Assembly: GCF_016584105.1 (NCBI RefSeq)
Contig: NZ_NRSM01000003.1
Coordinates: 1 to 64,000, forward strand
DNA length: 64,000 nt
Origin: Ectothiorhodospira shaposhnikovii
GTDB lineage: Bacteria > Pseudomonadota > Gammaproteobacteria > Ectothiorhodospirales > Ectothiorhodospiraceae
Direction of reading: 5' to 3'
Shown: positions 1-9,446 of the stretch, one piece after another
Numbering within the stretch: the first letter of the stretch is position 1
How the letters are laid out: every line of letters starts with the position of its first letter
Translations under genes and position numbers: made by a program
Notes under the pieces: model-generated
What the model was told of the DNA's origin: nothing
Database searches by the model: none
Seen by the model: only the letters and a program-made list of their open reading frames with translations

Positions 1-119
1 GTCTTGGGAGGGTGGGGAGGGCGGCACCGTGCATAATGAAGGGGATCAGAAGGGAAGGGCCTGTTTGGTGTGGGCCACCGCCAGCATGTAGCCGAATACC
101 AGGACCGCCAAGAGCCAAG

Positions 120-848
120 CTACGGCCCGGCCGGCATCATGCCGGGCTCGGTCAAGCGATATCCAATACCGACTTCCGTGATCAGATAGGTGGGGCGGGC
201 GGGATCCGGTTCAATTTTTTTTCGCAAGGTTCGAATAAATACCCGCAATGAATCGGATTGATGGGTGTTTGCGGTGCTGCCCCAGACAGTTTTCAGGATC
301 TGCTTGTGAGTGACCACTTGGCCCTGGCGATGGGCCAGGCAGACCAGCAGATCATATTCGGTGGGTGTCAGGATGATTCGATGGTTATCCCTGTGCACTT
401 CGTGCCGCGCCAGATGAATTTCCAGTGCCCCGCAGCGCAGTACCGGCTGTTCGGGGCGGGATTCATTCCGCTGGTCCCGGTGGCGGAGCGCCACCCGGAT
501 TCGGGCCAGCAACTCGCCGGTGCCGAAGGGCTTGGTCAGGTAGTCATCCGCTCCCAGGTTGAGTGCTGTCACCTTGTCATTTTCATGGCCACGGGCCGAA
601 AGTACGATGATGGGCATCTGGCTCCAGGCGCGGATGCGAGGGATGACTTCAATACCATTCATGTCCGGTAATCCCAGATCCAGGAGTATCAGGTCCAATT
701 GGCATTGTTCAAGCAGTGCCAGGGCATTCGAGGCTTTGGCGGCGTGGGTGATCTCAAAGCCGTGCATCTGCAGGGTGGACACCAGCACAGCGGCCAGGGA
801 TGCGTCGTCTTCCACGACCAGAATGCTGGGCTTGACCAGGGATTTCAT
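120..848 (-). CDS. kdpE: KdpE response regulator of K+ uptake operon
   Basis: OmpR/PhoB-type response regulator, 242 residues, the expected partner of the adjacent KdpD sensor. The N-terminal receiver domain shows the acidic pair at residues 14-15, the phospho-acceptor Asp at about 57 (LLDLGLPD) and the switch Lys in LTKPF. The C-terminal half is a winged-helix DNA-binding domain ending in a typical TEVGIGYRL hairpin. The ATG at 848 is preferred over upstream in-frame starts because it overlaps the kdpD stop by ATGA, which indicates translational coupling. As last gene of kdpFABCDE it should activate the operon promoter upstream of kdpF when K+ is low. The family role is established; the target site here is inferred. 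Confidence 0.95.
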   Translation of the reverse strand: MKSLVKPSILVVEDDASLAAVLVSTLQMHGFEITHAAKASNALALLEQCQLDLILLDLGLPDMNGIEVIPRIRAWSQMPIIVLSARGHENDKVTALNLGADDYLTKPFGTGELLARIRVALRHRDQRNESRPEQPVLRCGALEIHLARHEVHRDNHRIILTPTEYDLLVCLAHRQGQVVTHKQILKTVWGSTANTHQSDSLRVFIRTLRKKIEPDPARPTYLITEVGIGYRLTEPGMMPAGP

Positions 849-3535
849 GCGTTGGCTTCGGCGGCTTCGGTGGCATTGGTGGACGGCCGGGGCAGTGGCG
901 GCCAGCCGCTGACCGGGAGGGAGAATCTGAACACCGCCCCGCCGCCGGGATTGTCTTCGATCCACAAGCGTCCACGATGGGCCTCGACAATGGCTTTGCA
1001 GATGTTCAGGCCGATACCCAGCCCGCGGCTGTCCGAGGCATTGGGACCCCGATAGAATTTCGTGAAGACCCGTTCACGGTCCTCCTCGGGGATGCCGGGC
1101 CCCCGGTCACTGATACTGAAGATGATCACGCCGCTTTCCTCGGTCACGCTGATACCGACCGGTGACCTGTCGGCAGAATAGGTGATGGCATTCTCTAGCA
1201 GATTGCTCAATACCTGTTGAATCAGCACGGGATCCATTGCGGTGGTAGGCAGGGACTCATCCAGAATGCAATGAATGGGGCGATTCGCCAGGTGGGATCG
1301 CATGCGATTGAGGGTGGCGTTGACCACATCATCAATCTCCTGCCAGCTCAACTGAACCATCCGCTCTCCCTGTGCCTCCAGTCGACTCATGCTGACCAGG
1401 TCTTCAATAAGCTTTTCCATCTCCACGGCTTCGTTAACGATACGATGTAAAAGATCCTGCCAGACTCCCGTGGGGCAGTCCGCCGGCATGGATTGTAGAG
1501 AAGAGGCCGCCCCGAGGATGGTGGACAAGGGAGTGCGAAGATCATGGGAGACCGAACTGAGTATCGCCGAGCGCAGCCGTTCCGTCTCAACCTGGACCTC
1601 GGTATTGCGGGAGATCTCGGACAGGTATTCCCGCTCGAGGGCGATGCTCACCTGTAACAGACAGGCCTTCAGCAAACGCCATTCTTCCGCGGGCCAGAGT
1701 GGGTCTTGAGAGTTATTGGTCCGGTGCAGTATGACCACTCCCAGGGTGCGCCCCGAGCCACCCAGAGGTAGTAGCAGGCCTGGGTTGCCCGGTAGGGTAT
1801 CGGTCCCACGCCCCGCAGGTACGCCGTTGTTCAGTACCCACTCGGCCAGGGCCAGTTCGTCCTTGGTCAGATCCCGGATAGGCGGCAGGTTAACGGGGCC
1901 GGGGTTGATACGCCCTTGTCTGTCGGGCAGCAGCATCCTTACATGGATAGGAAATATCTCGCGCAGTTCGGCCTCGGCGACCTGTACGAGACGGGTTTGG
2001 CCACTTTGTCTGCTCAGTGTGCGAGCCAGCTTGGACAGGCGTTCCGCGCGCTGTTGGAGATCCTCGGCGATCCGGGCATGGCGACGGACGCGAGCGGTCA
2101 GGGTCGTGATCGTGAGGGCGACGAGACCCATGACACCAAAAGTGAAGAGGTACTGGATATCATCCACGACCACCGTGTAGAAAGGGGCAGTAAAGAACAG
2201 GTCGTAAAGCAGCACGGCAAGGCCTGAACTGATCAATGCCACCTTCAAGGGCGCGCGGACCGCAGCGAAGACGACGGCTGCCAGGTAGGCCATGATGATA
2301 TTGGCCTCCGCCAGTCCCATCTCCCTGAACCCAAAGGCGATGCCCGTGGCTAGGGCCAGGGCGCTGCCGGCTTCCAGCCAGTGGTGAGGCAGGACCGGGT
2401 GGGTTTCCGATCTTTGTGTGATGGTGCGCGGAGGCCGATCATCCTTTCCCGCGCTGACCACATGCACATCGAAGCTGCCGCCTTGGCTGAGTAGACGTCG
2501 GGTTATGGAGCGACCGAACCGTCGCCGTCGGAGAAATGCCTCGTGGCATCCGACGATGATCTGAGTAAAACCATGTTGCCGGGCGTGGGCTACGATGCCA
2601 TCCACTGCGTTCTCGGCGGATATAGTGACCGTATCCGCCCCAAGACGACCGGCATGGGCAAGGTGCTCATTGACCTTATGTTGAATCTCCGGGTCTTCCG
2701 AACTCAGGTCCGGCGTCTGTACGTACAGAGCGGTCCAAGGGGCCTGAAAGGCCGAAGCCATGCGTTGTGCAGTGCGCAGAACCCGTTCCGTGGTCTTGCG
2801 CGGGGCGATACACACAAGGATGCGTTCACCACTGCTGATATGCTGCCTGAGGCGTTCGCTTCCCGTTTCCCGATAACCCTGCCGGCCGACGCGTTCAGCA
2901 GTGCGTCGCAGGGCCAGTTCCCGCAGGGCAAACAGATTGGTGCGACGGAAGAACTGCCCCATTGCACGCTGTGCCTTCTCGGGGGCATAAACCTTGCCCT
3001 GATGAAACCGTTCCAATAGTTCCTCGGGGGGTAGATCAATCAGTTCCACATCATCGGCCTGATCAAACACACTATCTGGCACCAGTTCCTGAACCACAAT
3101 CCCAGTCAGGCGCTCCACCAGGTCATTCAAGCCCTCCAAATGCTGAACGTTCATGGTGGTCCAGACATCAATGCCCGCCCGCTGCAATTCAGCGATGTCC
3201 TGGTAGCGTTTGGGGTGCCTGGCGTCCGGGGCGTTGCTATGGGGCAACTCGTCCACCAACAGGATTTCAGGCTTTCGTTCCAGAGCGGCCTGGAGGTCGA
3301 ACTCCTGCATGGTCAGCCCCTGATAAGAGGTCTTTCTGAAGGGTAGCTGTTCCAGGTGTTGCGCAAGCTGGTCGATTTCCTCCCTTCCATGAGGCTCTAT
3401 ATAACCGGCCACCACATCCTGGCCTGCCTGTCGGGCACGGACGGCCACTTCAAGCATGGTGTGCGTTTTACCCACACCCGCGGCATACCCAAAATAGATC
3501 TTCAGGCGACCGAAGCCGCTCCTTGATCGGGTCAT
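845..3535 (-). CDS. kdpD: KdpD osmosensitive K+ sensor histidine kinase
   Basis: Membrane histidine kinase of 896 residues, the usual KdpD length. The N-terminal KdpD domain carries a Walker A motif (GYAAGVGKT, residues 16-24). A universal-stress-protein-like domain follows, then four closely spaced membrane segments around residues 400-500 (DUF4118) and a GAF-like region. The HisKA box has the phospho-accepting His at about 664 (SHDLRTPL), and the ATPase domain shows DRGPGIP and GLGIGL. The start at 3535 overlaps the kdpC stop by ATGA; the longer upstream frame lies inside kdpC and is not used. KdpD phosphorylates KdpE under K+ limitation. Confidence 0.95.
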   Translation of the reverse strand: MTRSRSGFGRLKIYFGYAAGVGKTHTMLEVAVRARQAGQDVVAGYIEPHGREEIDQLAQHLEQLPFRKTSYQGLTMQEFDLQAALERKPEILLVDELPHSNAPDARHPKRYQDIAELQRAGIDVWTTMNVQHLEGLNDLVERLTGIVVQELVPDSVFDQADDVELIDLPPEELLERFHQGKVYAPEKAQRAMGQFFRRTNLFALRELALRRTAERVGRQGYRETGSERLRQHISSGERILVCIAPRKTTERVLRTAQRMASAFQAPWTALYVQTPDLSSEDPEIQHKVNEHLAHAGRLGADTVTISAENAVDGIVAHARQHGFTQIIVGCHEAFLRRRRFGRSITRRLLSQGGSFDVHVVSAGKDDRPPRTITQRSETHPVLPHHWLEAGSALALATGIAFGFREMGLAEANIIMAYLAAVVFAAVRAPLKVALISSGLAVLLYDLFFTAPFYTVVVDDIQYLFTFGVMGLVALTITTLTARVRRHARIAEDLQQRAERLSKLARTLSRQSGQTRLVQVAEAELREIFPIHVRMLLPDRQGRINPGPVNLPPIRDLTKDELALAEWVLNNGVPAGRGTDTLPGNPGLLLPLGGSGRTLGVVILHRTNNSQDPLWPAEEWRLLKACLLQVSIALEREYLSEISRNTEVQVETERLRSAILSSVSHDLRTPLSTILGAASSLQSMPADCPTGVWQDLLHRIVNEAVEMEKLIEDLVSMSRLEAQGERMVQLSWQEIDDVVNATLNRMRSHLANRPIHCILDESLPTTAMDPVLIQQVLSNLLENAITYSADRSPVGISVTEESGVIIFSISDRGPGIPEEDRERVFTKFYRGPNASDSRGLGIGLNICKAIVEAHRGRLWIEDNPGGGAVFRFSLPVSGWPPLPRPSTNATEAAEANA

Positions 3536-4137
3536 GGGGTGCTCACTCCGGTGACACCCCCCATGTACCGATGATCCAGGGCTCGATTCAGGCTCACCAC
3601 GTGCACTGTCCGCTCGCCGAAGAGACCCAGCCAACGCCCTTGCGCATGGGTCTCGATGAGATCATGAATGGTTTCAAGAGGCATGTTTCTGGCCATGGCT
3701 ACCCGCTCCGCCTGGTAGAGGGCAGCGGCCCGGCTGATGTGAGGGTCTAGCCCGCTGGCAGAGGCCGTGACCAGGTCCACCGGCAGCGGTCTTTCGGGAT
3801 TCTGACCTTCCAGACCTCGCAACGCATGGATGCGAGCCTGAACTTCCTCGATCAGGCCCGGTTCGAGAGGGCCGAGGTTGCTGGCATCGGAGTTCAGGCC
3901 GTCGTAGGGAGTATCTCCGGTCAAGGAGGGACGGGACCAGAAATACGCCGGCCCTGCAAATGCCTGTCCCAAGTGGTAAGCACCTATCTGATGGCCTTGG
4001 TCTTCCATGATGCTGCCGTTGGCCTGGTGAGGAAACAGCACCTGGGCCATGCCGGTGATGGCCAGGGGATAGGCCACGCCCGTCAGCAAGATGAGCAACG
4101 CCATGAATACCAGGGAACGTTGAATGATCAGTCTCAT
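3532..4137 (-). CDS. kdpC: KdpC subunit of K+-transporting ATPase
   Basis: KdpC, 201 residues, the single-span membrane subunit that stabilises the KdpFABC complex and increases ATP affinity of KdpB. One N-terminal hydrophobic segment (about residues 8-30) is followed by a periplasmic domain with the family motifs FWSRPS, SNLGP and VTASASGLDPHIS. It sits 11 bp after kdpB and overlaps kdpD by four bases, so expression is coupled in the operon. Length and gene order match the family. Confidence 0.96.
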   Translation of the reverse strand: MRLIIQRSLVFMALLILLTGVAYPLAITGMAQVLFPHQANGSIMEDQGHQIGAYHLGQAFAGPAYFWSRPSLTGDTPYDGLNSDASNLGPLEPGLIEEVQARIHALRGLEGQNPERPLPVDLVTASASGLDPHISRAAALYQAERVAMARNMPLETIHDLIETHAQGRWLGLFGERTVHVVSLNRALDHRYMGGVTGVSTP

Positions 4138-4148
4138 GATGGTTTCTC

Positions 4149-6209
4149 TCAGAAAAGACCCGATGCCACCAGCAACAGGTCGATTATCTTGATGCCTGCC
4201 ACCGGCAGCAGCAGTCCACCCAGGCCGTAGATGATCAGGTTTCGCCGCAGCAGCCCGGTGGGTCGCGCTGGGGTGTATCGGACACCGTGTAGCGCCACCG
4301 GGGTGAGCAGCGGGATCATCAAGGCATTAAAGATCACTGCTGCAAGAATGGCCGATTCCGGGCTGCCCAGGTGCAGTATGTTCAGGGCATCCAGTGCCGG
4401 GAAGGTGGCTGCCAGCACCATGGGAACGAGTACCAGAAAGCGTGCCACATCGTTGGCGAGACCGAAGCTGGTGACCGCGCCTCTGGCCATCAGGATCTGC
4501 CGGCCGATGCCGACGATATACCGAATCTTCGTGGGATCGGCATCCAGATCCAGCATGTTCCCGGCCTCTTTGGCCACCTGTGTGCCGGAACCCATGGAAA
4601 TACCCAGGTCGGCCTGGGCCAGGGCCGGGGCGTCATTGGTTCCATCACCACTCATGGCGATCACTTTTCCCTGGGTCTGGTACTTACGAATCAATGCCAG
4701 TTTGTCCTCGGGTGTGGCCTCAGCGACGAATTCGTCCACGCCCACCTCGGCGGCGATGCCGGCGGCAGTGAGGGGGTTGTCACCCGTAATCATCACCGTG
4801 TGGATGCCCATCTTGCGCAGTTCGGCAATGCGCTCACCGATGCCTGGCTTGATCTTGTCTCTCAGAGCGATGGTCCCCAGCACTTGCTGGCCTTCGGCCA
4901 CGACCAGGGGGGTGCCACCCTCACCAGCGATGCGTCGAACCTCGAAATCCAAAGCTTCGGGCCACGTGCCACCCTCTGCCTGCAGGTGTTTGCGAATGGC
5001 ATCGGCGGCACCCTTGCGCACGGTACGTCCCTCTTGCGCCATGTCGATGCCGCTCATGCGCGTCGTGGCGCTGAAAGGGATCAGTCTTGCTGTTGCGGGA
5101 AGGCTGGGGGGGGCGAAGCCCTGCTCCCTTTGTACCAGTGACAGGATGCTTCGCCCCTCTGGCGTATCGTCGGAGATGGAGGCCAGCCCGGCAGCCTCTG
5201 CCAGAACCTGTGCCGTCACGCCGGGGGCGGGGATCAGCTGCCAGGCCTCCCGGTTGCCCAGAGTGATCGTGCCAGTCTTGTCCAGTAGCGCGACCTCCAC
5301 ATCCCCTGCCACTTCCACCGCATGACTGTCGGTGGCCAGGACATTGTGTTGGCCCAGGCGCGTCAGGCCGGAAAGGCTGATGCAGGAGAGCAAGGCACCG
5401 ATGGTGGTGGGCAGCAGACAGACCAGCAGACCGACGATGACGATCAGCTCCAGAGGGCTGCCGCCGCCATAAGCAGCACCGAAATGGGATATGGGCAGAA
5501 TGCTCACCACAACCAGCAAGGAAACGATGGTCAGGAATATCAGGAAGATGAACAGGGCCAGTTCGGTGGGCGTCTTGTGCCTCTGACTGCTCTCCACCAT
5601 GGTCACCATTCTGTCAATGAAGGTGCCTTCACGGGTATATCTCAGTTTTACAATGAGCCAGTCGGAAACCACCCGGGTACCGCCCAGGACCTGATGACGG
5701 TCTCGGCAACCTTCTCTGATGACCGGCGCGGACTCCCCGGTGATGGCACTCTCGTCGACGGTAGCCACGCCCTCTTCGACCACGCCGTCTGCGGGGATGA
5801 GTTGTCCGGCCTGTACCAGAACCCAGTCACCGGTTTGCAGGTCGCCGACCATGACTGGTTCTCCAGGGGCATCGCGGTGCGGCGCCGTCAGGCGATAGGC
5901 CAGCCCTTGTGGCTGTGAACGGCGCAGTTCCTGAGCGTGAGCGCGCCCTCGGGCCATGGCCACGCTCTGCACCCAGTTGCTGAACAGGACCGTGAGCCAT
6001 AGCCATAGCGTGATGCTGGCCACCATCGGGAATTGCCCCACCGCCATGCCGAAGGCGGCCAGTATGCTCAGGATCAATCCCAGGCAGGCGCTGACCCAGA
6101 CGACGAAGATGATGGGGTTTCGCAATTGCTGTCCAGGCCCCAACAGCCGCAGACTTTCCCGCAGCACACGGGCATCAAAAAAGATTCCAGACAGTCCTAC
6201 CGTATTCAT
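4149..6209 (-). CDS. kdpB: KdpB P-type ATPase catalytic subunit
   Basis: Catalytic P-type ATPase subunit, 686 residues. The phosphorylated Asp lies in DKTGTIT, the actuator loop shows TGES, and the hinge region shows GDGTNDAPALAQADLGI. The membrane segments are distributed as in KdpB. ATP hydrolysis here drives K+ movement through KdpA. I place the start at the ATG at 6209, which shares one base with the kdpA stop (TGATG), rather than the TTG one codon upstream. Second structural gene of the operon. Confidence 0.97.
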   Translation of the reverse strand: MNTVGLSGIFFDARVLRESLRLLGPGQQLRNPIIFVVWVSACLGLILSILAAFGMAVGQFPMVASITLWLWLTVLFSNWVQSVAMARGRAHAQELRRSQPQGLAYRLTAPHRDAPGEPVMVGDLQTGDWVLVQAGQLIPADGVVEEGVATVDESAITGESAPVIREGCRDRHQVLGGTRVVSDWLIVKLRYTREGTFIDRMVTMVESSQRHKTPTELALFIFLIFLTIVSLLVVVSILPISHFGAAYGGGSPLELIVIVGLLVCLLPTTIGALLSCISLSGLTRLGQHNVLATDSHAVEVAGDVEVALLDKTGTITLGNREAWQLIPAPGVTAQVLAEAAGLASISDDTPEGRSILSLVQREQGFAPPSLPATARLIPFSATTRMSGIDMAQEGRTVRKGAADAIRKHLQAEGGTWPEALDFEVRRIAGEGGTPLVVAEGQQVLGTIALRDKIKPGIGERIAELRKMGIHTVMITGDNPLTAAGIAAEVGVDEFVAEATPEDKLALIRKYQTQGKVIAMSGDGTNDAPALAQADLGISMGSGTQVAKEAGNMLDLDADPTKIRYIVGIGRQILMARGAVTSFGLANDVARFLVLVPMVLAATFPALDALNILHLGSPESAILAAVIFNALMIPLLTPVALHGVRYTPARPTGLLRRNLIIYGLGGLLLPVAGIKIIDLLLVASGLF

Positions 6210-7981
6210 CAAAATGCCTCCGGATGGGCGAGCAGGACGGCTTCCAGGATGGGGCCGGCGATTTGAGCCGGCAGGAAACCCAGTCCACCGATCACGATAA
6301 AGGTCAGTATCAACAACAGGGCAAACAGAGGGGTGGTGGTGCGTACGCTATTCCTTTCGTCCACGGTGGCTGATTTCTGTGCCAGATACCCGGCAATAGC
6401 CAGGGCCGCGAGCATGGGCGCAAAGCGGCCGATCAGCATGACCATGGCAAGGCTCAGATTGAACCATGGAGTGTCGGCATTCAGGCCGGCGAAGGCACTG
6501 CCATTGGTAAAGCCGGCTGACGAGTACGCATACAGCAGTTCACTGAATCCCCGAGGGCCGCCATTGGTCATGTGATCCGTCAAACCCGGCATCAGCAGTG
6601 ATGAGGTGATACCCAGCAGTACCGCCGCCCCAGGTAGCAGGATGCCCAAGGTAGCCAGCCGGATCTCCGCCATGCCGAAAGGCTTGCCCATGAACGAGGG
6701 CGTGCGGCCCACCATCAAACTAGCTAGAAACACGGCCAGTAGGGTGAAGAGCAGTAGATTCTGCAGCCCTCCCCCGACGGCACCGAACACCGGGCCACCG
6801 ATCTGCATGCCCGACATGATCACTGCCGTGCTGATGGGCAGGTAGGATGCATGCATGGAATTCACGGAACCATTGGAAGTCACCGTGGCAGACACCGCCC
6901 ATAGGGAGGACTGGCCGATCCCCAGTCTGGCCTCCTTGCCTTCCATATTGCCGCCGGGCTGTTCACTGCTGGCAATCTGATCAACGCCCAGCACTTCCAG
7001 GCGCGGTGAACCCATCTGTTCCGTGGCGGTGACGATGGCCACCGCGGTGAACCAGAATGTCAGCATCACACCCAGGAACAGCCATCCCTGTCCAGGATTG
7101 CGCGACATGCGTCCAAAGGTGAAGGTAAGTGCCGCCGGGATCAGAAGGATGGCCAGGGTCTGTAGCAGATTGGTGAGTGCAGTGGGGTTTTCCAGGGGAT
7201 GGGCCGAATTGGTACCGAAAAATCCACCACCATTGGTGCCCAACTGCTTGATGGCGATCTGGGAGGCTGCGGGACCCAGGGGGATCGTTTGTTGGGTGGG
7301 CAACGTTTCCAGGTGGCCGGTTTGCAAGTCTGCGGGCGCATGGGCGATGACCGTATCCACCTTGGTATAGGGACTGAAGGTCTGCACGACCCCCTGGGAG
7401 ATCAGTACCAGAGCCAGCAGGGTCGCCAGGGGCAGCAGCACGTACAGGTGGCAGCGCACCAGATCCACCCAGAAATTCCCCAGATGACCGGTCCCGTGGG
7501 CGGTGATGGCACGGATCAGTGCGATCAGGACCACGATGCCCAGGGCGGCGGACAGGAAATTGAGTACACCAAGGCCCATCATCTGCGTGAGGTAGGAATA
7601 TGTCACTTCGCCACTGTAGTTCTGCCAGTTGGTGTTGGTGATGAAACTCACTGCCACGTTGATGGCCGAATGCACGGCGGGTGGCGGAAGGTTTTCCGGA
7701 TTGGCCGGCAGCCACCCCTGAAGCATCTGCAGGAGAAATAGAAAACCGATCGCTACGAGTGACATGACTAGTAGCGATGCACTCCAGCTCTTCCAGCCCT
7801 GGGGCTGATCCGGATCGATCCCCATGAGGCGATAGGCTGCCTGTTCCACGGGTTTCAGAAGGGGGGTCAGCAACACCCGTTCGCCGGAAAACACTCGGGC
7901 CATGTAAAGGCCCAGCGGCCAGGCCAGCAGTAATAGCAGGCCAGTGAAGATAAGCAACTGGGCCAGTGCAATCATCGTCAT
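6209..7981 (-). CDS. kdpA: KdpA K+-binding channel-like subunit
   Basis: Potassium-translocating subunit, 590 residues, about ten membrane spans, related to SKT-family K+ channels. Selectivity-filter-like segments are visible, including TNTNWQNY, GTNGGGFFG and YAYSSAGFTNGSAF. The start ATG overlaps the kdpF stop as ATGA, and the gene overlaps kdpB by one base. It selects and passes K+ into the KdpFABC complex in the inner membrane. Confidence 0.97.
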   Translation of the reverse strand: MTMIALAQLLIFTGLLLLLAWPLGLYMARVFSGERVLLTPLLKPVEQAAYRLMGIDPDQPQGWKSWSASLLVMSLVAIGFLFLLQMLQGWLPANPENLPPPAVHSAINVAVSFITNTNWQNYSGEVTYSYLTQMMGLGVLNFLSAALGIVVLIALIRAITAHGTGHLGNFWVDLVRCHLYVLLPLATLLALVLISQGVVQTFSPYTKVDTVIAHAPADLQTGHLETLPTQQTIPLGPAASQIAIKQLGTNGGGFFGTNSAHPLENPTALTNLLQTLAILLIPAALTFTFGRMSRNPGQGWLFLGVMLTFWFTAVAIVTATEQMGSPRLEVLGVDQIASSEQPGGNMEGKEARLGIGQSSLWAVSATVTSNGSVNSMHASYLPISTAVIMSGMQIGGPVFGAVGGGLQNLLLFTLLAVFLASLMVGRTPSFMGKPFGMAEIRLATLGILLPGAAVLLGITSSLLMPGLTDHMTNGGPRGFSELLYAYSSAGFTNGSAFAGLNADTPWFNLSLAMVMLIGRFAPMLAALAIAGYLAQKSATVDERNSVRTTTPLFALLLILTFIVIGGLGFLPAQIAGPILEAVLLAHPEAF

Positions 7982-8070
7982 AGGAATGCCTCCGGGACAA
8001 ACATGGCGTAGATCAGATAGCCCAGCAGGCCAACTGCCATGAGCCCGAACAGCGTGTAAAGGATCGTCAT
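7978..8070 (-). CDS. kdpF: KdpF small subunit
   Basis: A 30-residue single-span protein: start MTILYTLFGL, hydrophobic core, then a short tail ending PEAFL. A strong ribosome site (GGAGG) lies six bases before the ATG at 8070, and the stop overlaps the kdpA start by ATGA. Size, position as first gene of the operon and hydrophobicity match KdpF, the lipid-like stabiliser of the KdpABC complex. It is too short for most ORF filters and could be missed by automatic annotation. Confidence 0.88.
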   Translation of the reverse strand: MTILYTLFGLMAVGLLGYLIYAMFVPEAFL

Positions 8071-8125
8071 GATGCCTCCAGAGCGTGAATGACTTGTCGC
8101 TGGAGGGAAAGATTAGGTGTTTCGG

Positions 8126-8144
8126 CCTTAACGTGGTGTTAAGG
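8126..8144. promoter_or_regulatory. Inverted repeat upstream of kdpF, candidate KdpE operator
   Basis: Perfect inverted repeat CCTTAAC-N5-GTTAAGG, 56 bases upstream of the kdpF start, in the divergent region between kdpF and the RDD gene. Its position suits a KdpE activator site for the kdp operon. The sequence is not the AT-rich E. coli KdpE site, so the assignment is inference. No convincing -35/-10 pair was identified. Confidence 0.35.
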
Positions 8145-8358
8145 GGGCGGGGTTCGCCGATAGGCGCGCTATCAGCTGTACAATGATGAGGTGCCCAAGT
8201 GAATTATTGTGGGACGGCCCAGGTCTTGCCTGTTCTCTCCATTATTGTTGTGGGCATGCCAAGACCGGGTTTTCTTCAATGCCTGGCTGTACGCAGGCAG
8301 ACCGACCGAGCACAGAGCAGTCCTTTTAGCCAGCTTCGACGATACAGGGAGCGTCACC

Positions 8359-8940
8359 ATGTACTGCACGCAATGTGGTCACAACAACGATCATTCGGCA
8401 CGTTTCTGCGCCGGTTGCGGGGCGTCCCTCGGGACGCAGCCGTTGCCGGCCGACATGGCGGAGGGAGCGGGCGCCGCTGCTGCGCCCGCCTCAGCCTCGG
8501 TCAGGGATGCCGGATTCTGGTATCGCCTGCTGGCATTCGTGATTGACATGGTCATCCTGACCCTGATCACCATCGTGGTGGCGGTTCCGCTGGGTTTTGC
8601 CCTGGGGGCATCCATGGCGGCAAGCGGGGCCACTGGCCAGGAGATCACTCTGGTTGCGGAAGGTATGGGTAATCTGCTGTCCCTGCTGCTGGGGTGGCTC
8701 TATTACACGGTGTTCGAGTCCTCGAAATGGCAATCCACCCCCGGCAAGCGGATGCTGGGCCTGCGGGTGACGGACATGGACGGCAACCGGATCGGCTTTG
8801 GTCGCGCCAATGGCCGCTACTGGTCCAAGATCCTTTCGGCGCTTTTGCTGTTCATCGGCTATCTGATGATCGCCTTTACCCGGCGCAAGCAAGGTCTCCA
8901 CGACCTGATTGCCTCCACGCTGGTGGTCAGGCAGTCGTAG
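8359..8940 (+). CDS. Zinc-ribbon RDD-family membrane protein
   Basis: 193-residue protein. The N-terminal zinc ribbon has CxxC pairs at residues 3-6 and 18-21 (CTQC, CAGC). After a small Ala-rich linker comes an RDD domain with the first Arg in FWYRLLAFVID, then about three membrane segments and the SSKWQSTPGKRMLGLRV motif typical of the family. The ATG at 8359 has an AGGGAG ribosome site; the longer upstream frame has no support. RDD proteins are inner-membrane proteins, some linked to Na+/H+ or small-molecule transport. The substrate here is unknown. Confidence 0.8.
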   Translation: MYCTQCGHNNDHSARFCAGCGASLGTQPLPADMAEGAGAAAAPASASVRDAGFWYRLLAFVIDMVILTLITIVVAVPLGFALGASMAASGATGQEITLVAEGMGNLLSLLLGWLYYTVFESSKWQSTPGKRMLGLRVTDMDGNRIGFGRANGRYWSKILSALLLFIGYLMIAFTRRKQGLHDLIASTLVVRQS

Positions 8941-9055
8941 ATCAGCCCTCATTGTTAGCGGCCTCATCTGCAGGTCCTGGGATGCTCCGGACGGGACACC
9001 CCGCACAAAGCGGTATTCCGGGAGCGTGAGGGTGATGCGGGGTTGTCCAGGCCGA

Positions 9056-9148
9056 CATTCCCGCGAAAGCGGGAATCCAGTTGCGGGGGCTCCCCCTGGG
9101 CTCCCGCTTTCGCGGGAGTGACGGCGGTGCCGGCGAGGGTTAGTGACG
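9056..9148. repeat. dRS3-like palindromic repeat, copy A
   Basis: About 93-bp unit that starts with the palindrome ATTCCCGCGAAAGCGGGAAT, continues to a second palindrome (CTCCCGCTTTCGCGGGAG) and ends with a GC-rich tail. It is nearly identical to the unit at 9229-9321, 173 bp away. The first palindrome fits the ATTCCC-N8-GGGAAT pattern of dRS3-type repeats. Shorter relatives occur at 56789 and 61774-61837. Intergenic, between the RDD and GGDEF genes. Confidence 0.75.
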
Positions 9149-9228
9149 ACGGTGCCTGGCGTAGTGACGACGGGGCTTGGCGAGGGTCCGTTCTGGAATG
9201 ACGGCAAGAGTTTTTCATCCGTACCCGT

Positions 9229-9321
9229 CATTCCCGCGAAAGCGGGAATCCAGTTGCGGGGCCTCCCCCTGGGCTCCCGCTTTCGCGGGAGTGACGGCGG
9301 TGCCGGCGAGGGTTAGTGACG
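9229..9321. repeat. dRS3-like palindromic repeat, copy B
   Basis: Second copy of the 93-bp unit at 9056-9148, with a near-perfect match over its whole length. The 80-bp spacer between the copies contains degenerate fragments (GTGACGACGG, CGAGGGT) of the same tail, suggesting repeated local duplication. The 8941-9446 stretch holds these repeats and no recognised gene. Confidence 0.75.
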
Positions 9322-9446
9322 GCGTGAGGATGGCGCTGTTTGGTAAGATGGGCGGGAGCAGGTCGCCGGCATGGCGCCTGCGGCATACCTTCCTCTCCCT
9401 GTCCCTCAATCCAGGGGCAACCAGTCAAAACAGGGGCGCCGGCGGC

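Noticed and set aside
12-119. Minus-strand frame downstream of kdpE reading AWLLAVLVFGYMLAVAH, resembling a small membrane protein
   Set aside because: No start codon or ribosome site could be placed; it starts within kdpE in another frame. Region 1-119 has no supported gene.
8172-8369. Minus-strand ORF in the kdpF/RDD gap
   Set aside because: It crosses the RDD start, has no recognisable domain or ribosome site, and its composition does not look coding.
9056-9321. CRISPR array made of the palindromic repeats
   Set aside because: Only two 93-bp copies, irregular unit and spacer lengths and a palindromic core: dispersed repeats rather than CRISPR.
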